A DNA stretch of 64,000 nucleotides, from assembly GCF_021545845.1 (NCBI RefSeq), contig NZ_CP088923.1, positions 3,224,001 to 3,288,000 of the forward strand, given 5' to 3'. How positions within the stretch are numbered: the first letter of the stretch is position 1; each line of letters starts with the position of its first letter. The notes beneath the pieces are model-generated. The model searched no databases. It was not told where the DNA came from and worked only from the letters and a program-made list of their open reading frames with translations. Below, one piece after another: positions 25,085-33,990 of this stretch. The DNA comes from Rhodanobacter thiooxydans (GTDB lineage Bacteria > Pseudomonadota > Gammaproteobacteria > Xanthomonadales > Rhodanobacteraceae). The translations under genes and the position numbers were made by a program.

Positions 25085-26197
25085 TCAGCCCGGCCCGCGC
25101 GACGCCAGCGGCGGGTGGATCGCCGTGCCATAGCGCCGGCGCAAGGTGCCTACCCGCTCCACGTAGACCTGGGTCTCGGCGTACGGCGGCACACCCTTGT
25201 AGCGCTGCACCGCACCGGGGCCGGCGTTGTAGGCGGCGGCGGCGAGCCGCTCGTTGCCGTCGAAGTCGCGCAACAGCAGGCTCAGGTAGCGCGCACCGCC
25301 GCGGATGTTCTGGTCGGAGTTGAACGCGTCCAGCACGCCCATGTCGCTGGCCGTGCCGGGCATCAGCTGCATCAGCCCCTGCGCGCCCTTGAGCGACAGC
25401 GCGCGCGGGTTGAACGCGCTCTCTGCGTGGATGACCGCGCGCAGGAACGCCTCGTCGACGCCGTACTCGATGCTGGCGGCACGGATGATGTCGGCATACG
25501 CGGTGAGGTTGAGCGACACGCTGCCCCAGCGGATGGTCGAATGCAGATTGCAGGCGGCACAGGTAGCGATGTAGGTGAACAGCATGGTCACCGCGCGCCC
25601 CTTGCCGCCGGCCGGCGCCAAGTTGGTGTACTCCACGCTGCCGTCCGCGCGCACGATGCGGTACACCGCACCGCGCAGGACCCGGTCGGCCGGGTTGTCC
25701 GCCGCCGGCGCGGCCGCCGGCGCTTCGCGATAGTCCCACCGGCCGGGTTTGCCGGCGGCGGCCGGAAGCTTCGCGCTGCTCACCGCCGAGCCTTGCACCG
25801 CGGCCAGCGACACCTGCTCCGCCGGGGCTTCGCCGATGCGGCGCGCGCTGGTCTCGACCGTGCCGCGCACGCCGGTCAGCGAGGTCGCCTCGGCACCGTC
25901 CGCCGCCAGGCGGCGCGCCGTGGGCGCGGCCGAGCCAGGTACCTTGTCCAGCGGCGCCCGACGGCGTGGCGCGGGCGCGGCGTAACTGCTGATCGCCTTG
26001 CAACCGCGGTAGCCGGCCTTGCTGCTGCTGAACACTGCTTCGCCGCTGACACCATTGCACTGGTAGAGGACACCGGCCCGCACCGCCGGCCACCACAGCA
26101 AGGCACAGCCGAACGCGATCCCGCAAAGGATCGAACGTGTTGGGAAGCCCCCGGCAGGCCGATCGGCGCTTCCCCCTTGGCTTGCGACGCCGAACAT
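25085..26197 (-). CDS. Lytic transglycosylase (SLT domain) with DUF4124-like repeats
   Basis: A 370-residue exported murein hydrolase. A hydrophobic N-terminal segment (about 21-41) is followed by a DUF4124-like module (VLYQCNGVSGEAVFSSSKAG), a low-complexity Ala/Pro linker, a second short DUF4124-like stretch (VYRIVRADGSVEYTNLAP), and a C-terminal Slt domain. The catalytic glutamate is E259 in VIHAESAFNPRALS, with GAQGLMQLMPGTA and AYNAGPGAVQRY. ATG 26197 has no strong ribosome-binding site; upstream frame extension is not supported. It is convergent with the protease gene (3-base gap) and divergent from miaB. Confidence 0.87.
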   Translation of the reverse strand: MFGVASQGGSADRPAGGFPTRSILCGIAFGCALLWWPAVRAGVLYQCNGVSGEAVFSSSKAGYRGCKAISSYAAPAPRRRAPLDKVPGSAAPTARRLAADGAEATSLTGVRGTVETSARRIGEAPAEQVSLAAVQGSAVSSAKLPAAAGKPGRWDYREAPAAAPAADNPADRVLRGAVYRIVRADGSVEYTNLAPAGGKGRAVTMLFTYIATCAACNLHSTIRWGSVSLNLTAYADIIRAASIEYGVDEAFLRAVIHAESAFNPRALSLKGAQGLMQLMPGTASDMGVLDAFNSDQNIRGGARYLSLLLRDFDGNERLAAAAYNAGPGAVQRYKGVPPYAETQVYVERVGTLRRRYGTAIHPPLASRGPG

Positions 26198-26421
26198 GGG
26201 CGCAGTGTGCCGCCGGCGGACGCCAGCGCCAAGTGCGAACCGGCGATTCCGTGCGCCATGCAGCGTTCCGGGCGCCTGCAGGCACCGGCCACACCGCGCG
26301 CCTGCTCCGCAAGTGATTGATCCGCCATGCCGAATTGCTGGCGGCGGCGCCACCAGGAGGGTAGACTGCGCGGTTCACCGGATGGTGCGTCCGGCCTCAC
26401 GAACCACGGTACCCCACGCCC

Positions 26422-27765
26422 ATGAGCGGCAAACTTTTCATCAAGACCCACGGCTGCCAGATGAACGAGTACGACTCGGCCAAGATGGCCGATGTGCTCA
26501 AGGCCTCGCACGGGCTGGAGCTGACCCAGGACGAGTCCGAGGCGGACGTGATCCTGATCAACACCTGCTCGATCCGCGAAAAGGCCCAGGAAAAGGTGTT
26601 CAGCCAGCTCGGCCGCTGGAAGCAGCACAAGCGGGACGGCAAGCCGGTGCTGATCGGCGTCGGCGGCTGCGTGGCCTCGCAGGAAGGCGCGGCGATCGTC
26701 AAGCGCGCGCCCTACGTGGATCTGGTGTTCGGCCCGCAGACGCTGCACCGCCTGCCCCAGCTGATCGAGGCGCAGCGCGCCAGCGGCAAGCCGCAGGTGG
26801 ACATCAGCTTCCCCGAGATCGAGAAGTTCGACTGCCTGCCCGAACCGCGCGCGGAAGGCCCCACCGCGTTCGTCTCGATCATGGAAGGCTGCTCGAAATA
26901 CTGCAGCTACTGCGTGGTGCCCTACACCCGCGGCGAGGAGATCAGCCGGCCATTCGACGACGTGCTGGTGGAAGTGGCCAAGCTCGCCGCGCAGGGCGTG
27001 CGCGAGGTGAACCTGCTCGGCCAGAACGTCAACGCGTACCGCGGCCCGACCTTCGACGGCGGCATCGCCGACCTCGCCGTGCTGATCCACGCGATCGCGC
27101 AGATCGACGGCATCGGCCGCATCCGCTTCACCACCTCGCATCCGCTGGAGTTCTCCGATTCGCTGATCGAGGCCTACGCCAACGTGCCGCAGCTGGCGAA
27201 TTTCCTGCATCTGCCGGTGCAGGCCGGCTCCGACCGCATCCTCTCGGCGATGAAGCGCGGCTACACCACGCTGGAATTCAAGCAGAAGATCCGCAAGCTG
27301 CGCGCGGTGCGGCCGGACATCTGCGTGTCGTCCGACTTCATCGTGGGCTTCCCCGGCGAGACCGACGAGGATTTCGGCAAGACCATGAAGCTGATCGACG
27401 ACGTCGGCTTCGACCAGAGCTTCTCCTTCATCTTCTCCGCCCGCCCCGGTACGCCGGCGGCCAAGCTCGCCGACGACACGCCGATGGCGGTGAAGCACCA
27501 ACGCCTCGAACGCCTGCAGGCCGCGATCAACGCCAACGCGAAGAAGATCAACGAGGCGATGGTCGGCAGCGTGCAGCGCGTGCTGGTGGAAAAGCCCAGC
27601 ACGCGCAACCCGCACGAACTCAGCGGCCGCACCGAGAACATGCGCTACGTGAACTTCGCCGGCCACCCGCGCCTGATCGGCCAGTTCGTCGACGTGGTGA
27701 TCACCGACGCAATGAGCAATTCGCTGCGCGGGCGGGTGAAAACAGCCGACGCCGCGACCGCTTGA
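26422..27765 (+). CDS. miaB: tRNA-2-methylthio-N6-dimethylallyladenosine synthase
   Basis: Radical-SAM methylthiotransferase that converts i6A37 to ms2i6A37 in tRNAs reading UNN codons. The 447-residue length is standard. N-terminal cluster cysteines are C12, C49 and C83; radical-SAM cysteines C157, C161 and C164 (CSKYCSYC). A TRAM domain ends the protein. First of the conserved set miaB-phoH-ybeY-ybeX. Confidence 0.96.
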   Translation: MSGKLFIKTHGCQMNEYDSAKMADVLKASHGLELTQDESEADVILINTCSIREKAQEKVFSQLGRWKQHKRDGKPVLIGVGGCVASQEGAAIVKRAPYVDLVFGPQTLHRLPQLIEAQRASGKPQVDISFPEIEKFDCLPEPRAEGPTAFVSIMEGCSKYCSYCVVPYTRGEEISRPFDDVLVEVAKLAAQGVREVNLLGQNVNAYRGPTFDGGIADLAVLIHAIAQIDGIGRIRFTTSHPLEFSDSLIEAYANVPQLANFLHLPVQAGSDRILSAMKRGYTTLEFKQKIRKLRAVRPDICVSSDFIVGFPGETDEDFGKTMKLIDDVGFDQSFSFIFSARPGTPAAKLADDTPMAVKHQRLERLQAAINANAKKINEAMVGSVQRVLVEKPSTRNPHELSGRTENMRYVNFAGHPRLIGQFVDVVITDAMSNSLRGRVKTADAATA

Positions 27766-27838
27766 CTCCGTCCCTCGCATGCCGACGCCGCCCCCGAAAG
27801 CGGGAGTCCGGCTTGAGCTTGATGCTTCGACGAAATGG

Positions 27839-27858
27839 ATTCCCACTGTCGCGGGAAT
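27839..27858. repeat. ATTCCC-N8-GGGAAT repeat
   Basis: In the miaB-phoH gap, ATTCCC-ACTGTCGC-GGGAAT lies in a longer stretch (GGATTCCCACTGTCGCGGGA, then ATGACG) of a type dispersed in many beta- and gammaproteobacterial genomes. The 6-8-6 format equals the dRS3 repeat of Neisseria. The preceding GAAAGCGGGAGTCCGGC is typically linked to it. Confidence 0.55.
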
Positions 27859-27893
27859 GACGCCCACAGGAACACGCATTCGACACGTATCCC

Positions 27894-28916
27894 ATGACCA
27901 ACGGCCTCAACCAGCGCGATTTCACCCTCGACCCCGAAGACAACGCCCGGCTCGCCAACCTGTGCGGGGCGTTCGACGAGCACCTGCGCCAGGTGGAGCT
28001 GCGCCTGGGCGTGGAGATCAACCACCGCGGCAGCATCTTCCAGGTGATCGGCGAGGAGGCGCCCGTGCGCGCCGCCGAGAAGGTGCTGCGCGCGCTGTAC
28101 GCCAGCACCGGGAGCGAGATGCTGACCGGTGCGCAGATCAACCTGCAGCTGGCCGAATCCGGCATCGATGCGATCACCGAGGCGGCCGTCGAAGGCGCCC
28201 AGGAGATGGTGATCAAGGTCAAGCGCGGGGTGATCAAGGGCCGCGGTCCGAACCAGGCGCGCTACCTGCACGCGATCGCCAGCCACGACATCAACTTCGG
28301 CGTGGGCCCGGCCGGCACGGGCAAGACCTACCTGGCGGTGGCCAGCGCGGTCGAGGCGCTGGAGGCGAACCGGGTACAGCGACTGATCCTGGTGCGCCCG
28401 GCGGTCGAGGCCGGCGAGAAGCTCGGCTTCCTGCCTGGCGACCTCAGCCAGAAGGTCGACCCCTATCTGCGCCCGCTGTACGACGCGCTGTACGAGATGC
28501 TCGGCTTCGAGAAGGTGGCCAAGCTGATCGAGCGCAACGTGATCGAGATCGCCCCGCTGGCCTACATGCGCGGGCGCACCCTGAACGATTCGTACGTGAT
28601 CCTCGACGAGGCACAGAACACCACCGTCGAGCAGATGAAGATGTTCCTCACCCGCATCGGCTTCGGCACGGTGGCGGTGATCACCGGCGACGTCACCCAG
28701 GTCGACCTGCCGCGCAGTACCCGTTCGGGCCTGCGCCAGGCGGTCGAGGTGCTGCGCGGGGTCACCGGCATCAGCTTCACCTTCTTCACCTCGCGCGACG
28801 TGGTGCGCCACCCGCTGGTGGCGAAGATCGTGCGCGCCTACGAGGCGTTCGAGGAAGAAGCCGGGATTCGGGATTCGGGATTGGAGATTCGGGAAAAGCC
28901 GAAACCGGCAACCTGA
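27894..28916 (+). CDS. phoH: PhoH-like ATPase (YbeZ)
   Basis: A 340-residue P-loop protein of the PhoH/YbeZ family, a partner of the YbeY RNase and thought to act in RNA or ribosome quality control. An N-terminal KH-like region (30-70) precedes Walker A GPAGTGKT (138-145) and Walker B YVILDEAQNTT. The last 18 residues, GIRDSGLEIREKPKPAT and the residue before, are encoded by a (GGGATTC)n repeat arm, so the native C-terminus has been replaced by repeat-derived sequence. Confidence 0.92.
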   Translation: MTNGLNQRDFTLDPEDNARLANLCGAFDEHLRQVELRLGVEINHRGSIFQVIGEEAPVRAAEKVLRALYASTGSEMLTGAQINLQLAESGIDAITEAAVEGAQEMVIKVKRGVIKGRGPNQARYLHAIASHDINFGVGPAGTGKTYLAVASAVEALEANRVQRLILVRPAVEAGEKLGFLPGDLSQKVDPYLRPLYDALYEMLGFEKVAKLIERNVIEIAPLAYMRGRTLNDSYVILDEAQNTTVEQMKMFLTRIGFGTVAVITGDVTQVDLPRSTRSGLRQAVEVLRGVTGISFTFFTSRDVVRHPLVAKIVRAYEAFEEEAGIRDSGLEIREKPKPAT

Positions 28917-28992
28917 TCTTCATCGCAGCCACGGATACCCGACATGCCGCACACCGCTCTTCCGAATCCCGAATCCCGAATCCCGAATCCCG
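28862..28992. repeat. (GGGATTC)n inverted-repeat element spanning the phoH/ybeY junction
   Basis: Left arm (28862-28893): GGGATTC units, then GGGAAAAGCCG. Right arm (28961-28992): TTCCGAATCCCGAATCCC and so on, preceded by CCGCTC. The arms are complementary and about 67 bases apart, so the junction can form a long cruciform or mRNA hairpin. The phoH stop and the ybeY start both lie in the loop. The copy at 56569 has the same inner flanks (AAAAGCCG and CCGCTCTT). Confidence 0.85.
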
Positions 28993-29441
28993 TTCTCGTC
29001 CACCTCGGCTACGCCGTGCCGCGCGCCGGCCTGCCCGCGCCGGCCAGCTTCCGCCGCTGGGTCGAGGCGGCGCTGCGCGGGGCGAAGCGGCGCAAAGGCG
29101 CCGAGCTGGCGATCCGCATCGTCGATGCCCACGAAGGCCGCGCGCTCAACCGCGATTACCGCGGCAAGGACTACGCCACCAACGTGCTGTCGTTCCCCGC
29201 CGAGCTGCCGCCAGGCGTGGCGCTGCCGCTGATCGGCGACCTGGCGATCTGCGCCCCGGTAGTGCTGCGCGAGGCCGCCGAGCAGGGCAAATCGCCGCGC
29301 GACCATTGGGCCCACCTCACCGTCCACGGCGTGCTGCACCTGCTCGGCTACGACCACACCGAGGAGGCCGAAGCCGAAGCGATGGAAGCGCTGGAAACCC
29401 GCGTCCTGGCCGGCCTCGGCATCGCCGACCCCTACGCCTGA
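28944..29441 (+). CDS. ybeY: Endoribonuclease YbeY
   Basis: A 165-residue metal-dependent single-strand RNase for 16S rRNA 3' processing and ribosome quality control. The zinc-binding [11 protein letters not shown] motif is near residue 130. The first 16 residues, [16 protein letters not shown], come from the right arm of the repeat element; homology begins at [13 protein letters not shown]. No other start codon exists between the repeat and the conserved domain, so the start codon itself (ATG 28944) lies in the repeat loop. Confidence 0.93.
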   Translation: MPHTALPNPESRIPNPVLVHLGYAVPRAGLPAPASFRRWVEAALRGAKRRKGAELAIRIVDAHEGRALNRDYRGKDYATNVLSFPAELPPGVALPLIGDLAICAPVVLREAAEQGKSPRDHWAHLTVHGVLHLLGYDHTEEAEAEAMEALETRVLAGLGIADPYA

Positions 29442-29453
29442 ACGCTTTGCTCC

Positions 29454-29474
29454 CTCCCCTGCAACGCAGGGGAG
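29454..29474. other. G/C-rich hairpin after ybeY
   Basis: CTCCCCTGC-AAC-GCAGGGGAG, followed by GGTCGGGGTGGGG. It has no T-tract, so it is not a standard terminator; it resembles a dispersed CCTCCCCTGC...GCAGGGGAGG repeat of xanthomonads. A possible ybeX promoter lies at 29576-29604 (CTGAAC, 17 bases, TAGAAT). Confidence 0.4.
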
Positions 29475-29643
29475 GGTCGGGGTGGGGTGCGCTTTTGATC
29501 TTCCCCGCCACCCGCCGCCACCTCCTTCCAGCCTCCCCCTGCCCGCAGGGAAAGCAGCAACAGCGCGCTTGTGCCCTGAACCGTCACGTTTTTTCCGCTA
29601 GAATCGGCCTTCCGCCCGGTTTCGGGCAGACCCCCAACGAGTA

Positions 29644-30483
29644 ATGAGCGACGACCCTGGCAGTACCAGCGGCCCGGCCCACCGAACCTGGTGGGATCGA
29701 CTGGGCCACATGTTTTCCGGCGAACCGCGCAACCGCGACGAACTGATCGAGGAACTGCGCTCCGCCCAGACCAACGGACTGCTGTCCGTGAACACCCTCA
29801 CCATGGTCGAGGGTGCGATCAAGGTCACCGAACTGAGCGTGGACGATGTGATGGTGCCGCGCATGCAGATCGTGATGCTGGCCGCCGAGTCGCCGCTGCC
29901 CGACGTCCTCGCCGCCGTGGTCGAATCCGGCCACTCGCGCTTCCCGGTGCACGGCGAGGACAAGGACGAGATCCTCGGCATCCTGCTGGCCAAGGACCTG
30001 CTGAAGTACTTCGGCGCCGCCGAGCACTTCGACATCCGCGCCATCCTGCGCCCGGCCGTGCTGATCCCCGAGTCGATGCGCCTGAACGTGCTGCTGGAGG
30101 AATTCCGGCTCAGCCGCAACCACATGGCGCTGGTGGTCAACGAATACGGCGGCGTCGCCGGCCTGGTCACCATCGAAGACGTGCTGGAGCAGATCGTCGG
30201 CGAGATCGACGACGAGCACGACGACGAGGAAGAACCCGAACTGATGCATGAACAGCCCGGCGGCGACTGGCTGGTCAGCGCGCTGACCCCGATCGAGGAC
30301 TTCAACGAACAGACCGGCGCCGATTTCCCCGACGAGGAATACGACACCGTCGGCGGCATGGTCACTGCCGAGTTCGGCCACCTGCCCGAGATCGGCGAGG
30401 AAGTCGCCGTCGGCGGCTACCTGTTCCACGTCACCGAAGCCGACGACCGCCGCGTGCAGGCCTTCCGCGTGGTCAAGCAGTAG
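29644..30483 (+). CDS. ybeX: HlyC/CorC-family protein with CBS pair (YbeX)
   Basis: A 279-residue cytoplasmic protein: two CBS domains (about 66-188, with VMVPRMQIVML at the start of the first) and a CorC_HlyC domain (about 200-275, TVGGMVTAEFGHLPEIGEEV). Once named CorC for Co/Mg efflux; recent work ties YbeX to ribosome function with YbeY and YbeZ, consistent with this neighbourhood. A possible promoter (TAGAAT at 29599) suggests some independent transcription. Confidence 0.92.
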   Translation: MSDDPGSTSGPAHRTWWDRLGHMFSGEPRNRDELIEELRSAQTNGLLSVNTLTMVEGAIKVTELSVDDVMVPRMQIVMLAAESPLPDVLAAVVESGHSRFPVHGEDKDEILGILLAKDLLKYFGAAEHFDIRAILRPAVLIPESMRLNVLLEEFRLSRNHMALVVNEYGGVAGLVTIEDVLEQIVGEIDDEHDDEEEPELMHEQPGGDWLVSALTPIEDFNEQTGADFPDEEYDTVGGMVTAEFGHLPEIGEEVAVGGYLFHVTEADDRRVQAFRVVKQ

Positions 30484-30489
30484 CACCGC

Positions 30490-31695
30490 ATGAAACTGGT
30501 CGGCCGCCACCTCCTGCTGCTCGCGCTGTTGCTGCTGGCCGCGCTTTCGCCCGCCCACGCCGGCATCGCCAACGCCCCCGGCGCGAACCTCGAGGTGTCG
30601 CTGGTCACCTACGGCCCTGGCGAAACCTACTGGGAACGCTTCGGCCACGACGCGATCGAGCTGCGCGACACGGTCTCCGGCGAGGCGGTCAACTTCAACT
30701 ACGGCGTGTTCGACTTCAGCGAGAAGAACTTCTTCGTGAATTTCGCCCGCGGCCGCATGCATTACCTGATGGACGCGGGGCCCAGCGCGCAGGATGAGAG
30801 CTACTACGTCGAGGCCGGCCGCTCGGTCACCCGTCAGACGCTGGCGCTCGGCCCCGCGCAGGCCGCCGCGCTGCGCGACTACCTGCTGTGGAACCTGCGC
30901 CCGGAAAATGCCGGCTACGCCTACGACTACTACGTCGACAACTGCACTACCCGCGTGCGCGACGCGCTGGACAAGGCGCTGGGCGGCGTGCTGGCAACGT
31001 CATTGAAGGCGCATGCCGGCGGCATGACCTACCGCCAGCAGACCGTGCGCCTGATGAGCGCACAGCCCTGGCTGGCGCTGCTGCTCGATCTGGGTCTGGG
31101 ACCGTATGCCGACCAGCCGTTGAATGCCTGGCAGGAAAGCTTCCTGCCCGAGGTGCTGCAGGCGCAGTTGCGCGAGGTGCGCGTCGACGACGGCCATGGC
31201 GCCCTGCATCCGCTGCTGCGCGACGAGCAGCTGGTCTCGCCCAACCGCCTGCAGGCGCCGCCGGCGGCCGCGCCCGACCTGCGCCTGCCACTGGCGCTGG
31301 CCGGCCTGCTGCTGGCCGGGCTGCTCCTGCTCGCCCGCCGCGGCTGGCCCGCGGGTTACGCCCTGCTCGGCACGCTATACCTGCTCGCGGCCGGTGCGGT
31401 CGGCCTGCTGCTGCTGGTGCTGTGGACGCTGACCACCCACCACTCGGCGTGGGCCAACGCGAACCTGCTGCTGTTCAACCCGCTCGCGTTCGTGCTGCTG
31501 CCGACGCTGTGGCGCGCGCGCCGCGGCCTTGCCGCCTCGCGTTTCATCGACGGCGCGATCGCGCTGCAACTGCTCGCCTGCATGGTCGCCGTGCTGCTGC
31601 ACCTGCTGCCCGGCACCGCGCAGCAGAACCAGCCGTGGCTGCTGTTCGCCCTGCCGTGCTGGCTGGCGCTGGCGTGGAGCCTGCGCCGCCGCTGA
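30490..31695 (+). CDS. DUF4105/Lnb-like membrane protein (possible lipoprotein N-acyltransferase)
   Basis: A 401-residue protein: signal or anchor helix (1-24), a periplasmic DUF4105 domain (about 30-250) with ETYWERFGHDAIELRD (H53) and YDYYVDNCTTRVRD (C152), then five C-terminal membrane helices. The N-terminal domain is the family now linked to Lnb, a lipoprotein N-acyltransferase of Bacteroides, in which a Cys/His pair is proposed to be catalytic. In E. coli the slot right after ybeX is occupied by lnt, which does the same reaction with an unrelated nitrilase fold. The function here is inferred from domain layout plus position; only 6 bases separate it from ybeX. Confidence 0.7.
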   Translation: MKLVGRHLLLLALLLLAALSPAHAGIANAPGANLEVSLVTYGPGETYWERFGHDAIELRDTVSGEAVNFNYGVFDFSEKNFFVNFARGRMHYLMDAGPSAQDESYYVEAGRSVTRQTLALGPAQAAALRDYLLWNLRPENAGYAYDYYVDNCTTRVRDALDKALGGVLATSLKAHAGGMTYRQQTVRLMSAQPWLALLLDLGLGPYADQPLNAWQESFLPEVLQAQLREVRVDDGHGALHPLLRDEQLVSPNRLQAPPAAAPDLRLPLALAGLLLAGLLLLARRGWPAGYALLGTLYLLAAGAVGLLLLVLWTLTTHHSAWANANLLLFNPLAFVLLPTLWRARRGLAASRFIDGAIALQLLACMVAVLLHLLPGTAQQNQPWLLFALPCWLALAWSLRRR

Positions 31696-31735
31696 TGCAA
31701 TTGCCGCGCCCCACCGCGCGGGGCATCATGCAGGC

Positions 31736-32752
31736 ATGAACCCGACCACGCCGCCCGCCGCGACCCCGAGCACCGACCTGCCGATGGTGGTCAACTGCGT
31801 CGCCTACCGCAACAACGGCACGCGGATCGGCGAGGTCACCATCGACGCCATCAGCGAGGTGCTGGCCGAGCCCGACACCTTCGTCTGGGTCGGCCTGTAC
31901 GAGCCGGACGAGACCTTGCTGGGCAAGATCCAGGATGAGTTCGGCCTGCACGACCTGGCGATCGAGGACGCGCACGCCGCGCACCAGCGCACCAAGCTGG
32001 AAACCTACGGCGACTCGCTGTTCCTGGTGGTGCAGACCGCGCAGCTGGTCAACGGCGAACTGGCGTTCGGCGAAACGCACATCTTCTTCGGCCCGCGCTA
32101 CCTGGTCACCGTGCGCCACGGCGCCTCGCAATCCTACGCACCGGCGCGGCGCGGCTGCGAGCAAACGCCGGAACTGCTGGCGAACGGCCCCAGCTACGGG
32201 TTGTACGCCGTGCTCGACTTCATCGTCGACAACCTGCTGCCGATCGTGCGCGACTTCCGCGAGGAGGTGCAGCAGCTCGAACACGACATCTTCGGCGAAA
32301 CGTACAAGAGCAGCACGGTGCGCCGGCTGTACGACATGCAACGCGACCTGATGACGCTGCGCCTGGCGGTGGCGCCGCTGCAGGACATCGTCAACCAGCT
32401 GATCCGGCTGCACCCAAACCTGATCCCCGAAGTGCTGCAGGCGTACTTCCGCGACGTCTACGACCACGCCTTCCGCGTCAACGAGGCGATCGGCGCGATG
32501 CGCGAGATGCTCACCGCGGCGATCAACGTCAACCTCTCGCTGGTCAGCCTGCGCCAGAACGAGGTGATGAAGAAGCTCGCCGGCTGGGCCGCCATGCTCG
32601 CCGCGCCGACCCTGCTGACCAGCTGGTACGGCATGAACTTCACCCACATGCCCGAGCTCGCCCAGCCCTGGGCCTATCCCGGCATCATCGTGGTGGTGGG
32701 CGGCGTCGTCGGCGGCATCTACCTCGGGCTCAAGCGCGCGAAATGGCTGTAA
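31736..32752 (+). CDS. corA: CorA-family magnesium/cobalt transporter
   Basis: A 338-residue divalent-cation channel: a long cytoplasmic domain, the stalk helix, and two C-terminal membrane helices separated by the signature YGMNF with a short periplasmic loop (THMPELAQPWAYPG). The C-terminus is basic (KRAKWL), as usual. ATG 31736 is chosen; the longer open frame upstream is antisense-like overlap with the preceding gene. Confidence 0.92.
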   Translation: MNPTTPPAATPSTDLPMVVNCVAYRNNGTRIGEVTIDAISEVLAEPDTFVWVGLYEPDETLLGKIQDEFGLHDLAIEDAHAAHQRTKLETYGDSLFLVVQTAQLVNGELAFGETHIFFGPRYLVTVRHGASQSYAPARRGCEQTPELLANGPSYGLYAVLDFIVDNLLPIVRDFREEVQQLEHDIFGETYKSSTVRRLYDMQRDLMTLRLAVAPLQDIVNQLIRLHPNLIPEVLQAYFRDVYDHAFRVNEAIGAMREMLTAAINVNLSLVSLRQNEVMKKLAGWAAMLAAPTLLTSWYGMNFTHMPELAQPWAYPGIIVVVGGVVGGIYLGLKRAKWL

Positions 32753-32825
32753 CGCGACCGGCGGTTGTCGCTGTCATGCGGAACGTCCAAGATGTCCGCC
32801 GGCCTTCCCCCGGACGCGATCATTG

Positions 32826-33389
32826 ATGAACGACTCCCGCAGCCACATTCCCGCCGACGCCGCCGCGCCGGTGGAAACCCTCTACGAAGGCCGCTGGCTC
32901 AGCCTGCGCAAGCGCGGCCGCTGGGAATACGCCGAGCGCAACAACCCCGGCGGGGCGGTGATCATCCTGGCGGTGACGCCGTCGGACAAGGTGCTGTTCG
33001 TCGAGCAGTACCGCGTGTCGATCCTGCAGAACACCATCGAGATGCCGGCCGGCCTGGTCGGCGATCTGGCTGGTCAGGCCGACGAGAGCGCCCAGCTGGC
33101 CGCGCGGCGCGAGCTGGAGGAAGAAACCGGCTGGCGCTGCCAGCGGGTGGAGTTCGTCCATCGCGGCCCGTCGTCCTCGGGCATGAGCACCGAGATGATC
33201 ACCTTCGTGCGTGCGTGGGAACTGGAAAAGGTCGGCCCCGGCGGCGGCGACGACACCGAGAACATCACCGTGCACGAGGTGCCGCGCCGCGAAGCGGGCG
33301 CCTGGCTGTTCGCGCGCGCCGCCGAAGGCTATTCGATCGACCCCAAGCTGTTCGCCGGGCTGTGGTTCATCGAGCACGCCAACGGCTGA
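32826..33389 (+). CDS. Nudix hydrolase, ADP-ribose pyrophosphatase-like
   Basis: A 187-residue Nudix protein with AGLVGDLAGQADE leading into RELEEETGW (95-103). The box is slightly expanded between the Gly and first Glu. The flanking IEMPAG and SSSGMSTEMITFV segments resemble ADP-ribose and nucleoside-diphosphate-sugar pyrophosphatases (NudF-like). Substrate not certain. ATG 32826 is preferred over the in-frame TTG three bases upstream. Confidence 0.85.
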   Translation: MNDSRSHIPADAAAPVETLYEGRWLSLRKRGRWEYAERNNPGGAVIILAVTPSDKVLFVEQYRVSILQNTIEMPAGLVGDLAGQADESAQLAARRELEEETGWRCQRVEFVHRGPSSSGMSTEMITFVRAWELEKVGPGGGDDTENITVHEVPRREAGAWLFARAAEGYSIDPKLFAGLWFIEHANG

Positions 33390-33417
33390 GTGCACCGGCC
33401 GCGACGGGCAGGACCGC

Positions 33418-33780
33418 TCACCAGGTGCGCACGTCGACCACGCTGATGGTGAAACTGCTCATGCCGGACTGGTAGCGGAACAGCCGGCCCAGGTCGAAGT
33501 GCACGGTTTCGCCCGGGGCAATGTTGGAGGTGCCGGCCGGCCACGCCTGCTTGCTCTGGATGACGGAACCGGCATCGTCCTTGATGTCGATGCGGATCTG
33601 CGCGGCCGAGGCCGCGGCGCAGTTGTTGACCAGGTCGCCGCGCAGGCTCATCCGTGTCGACGTTCCGGTGTTGTTGACCCCGGGCTTGAAGTCCTTGACG
33701 GCGAAGTCCTTCGGAGTGCAGTTGGCCTGGGCGGCCAGCGGGGCGAACAGGAGTACCGCGGAGAGGAGGAGCGTCTTCAT
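33418..33780 (-). CDS. Small secreted protein, FxLyD-like, paralogue 1
   Basis: A 120-residue exported protein: signal peptide MKTLLLSAVLLFAPLAAQA, mature chain starting NCTPKDF. The mature part has LRGDLVNNC, QIRIDIKDDAGSVIQSK and IAPGETVHFDL, the pattern of FxLyD-type beta-sandwich domains (NN, then iI-D--G, then PGE). Two cysteines (C21 and the NNC cysteine) may form a disulfide. It is about 80 percent identical to the gene at 33991 on the opposite strand, with a four-residue insertion (NNTGTST region). Function unknown. Confidence 0.75.
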   Translation of the reverse strand: MKTLLLSAVLLFAPLAAQANCTPKDFAVKDFKPGVNNTGTSTRMSLRGDLVNNCAAASAAQIRIDIKDDAGSVIQSKQAWPAGTSNIAPGETVHFDLGRLFRYQSGMSSFTISVVDVRTW

Positions 33781-33990
33781 GAGTTTGGGGCCATCCCGAT
33801 GTATGCCTTCGATGCGGGCATGGAAAAAGATCGGCACGCGGCGGGGATTCTTTAGCCGACGGCGCCGCCCGGCACCGCGGCGCGGCGGCGGGATCGCGGC
33901 ATGGCGCTCAAGTTCTGCGTGGTGGTGTCGATAGAGGGTGGTTCTGTTTCCCGCGTTGCGGTTCCCCCACTGTCCGATGGAGTTCCCCCC

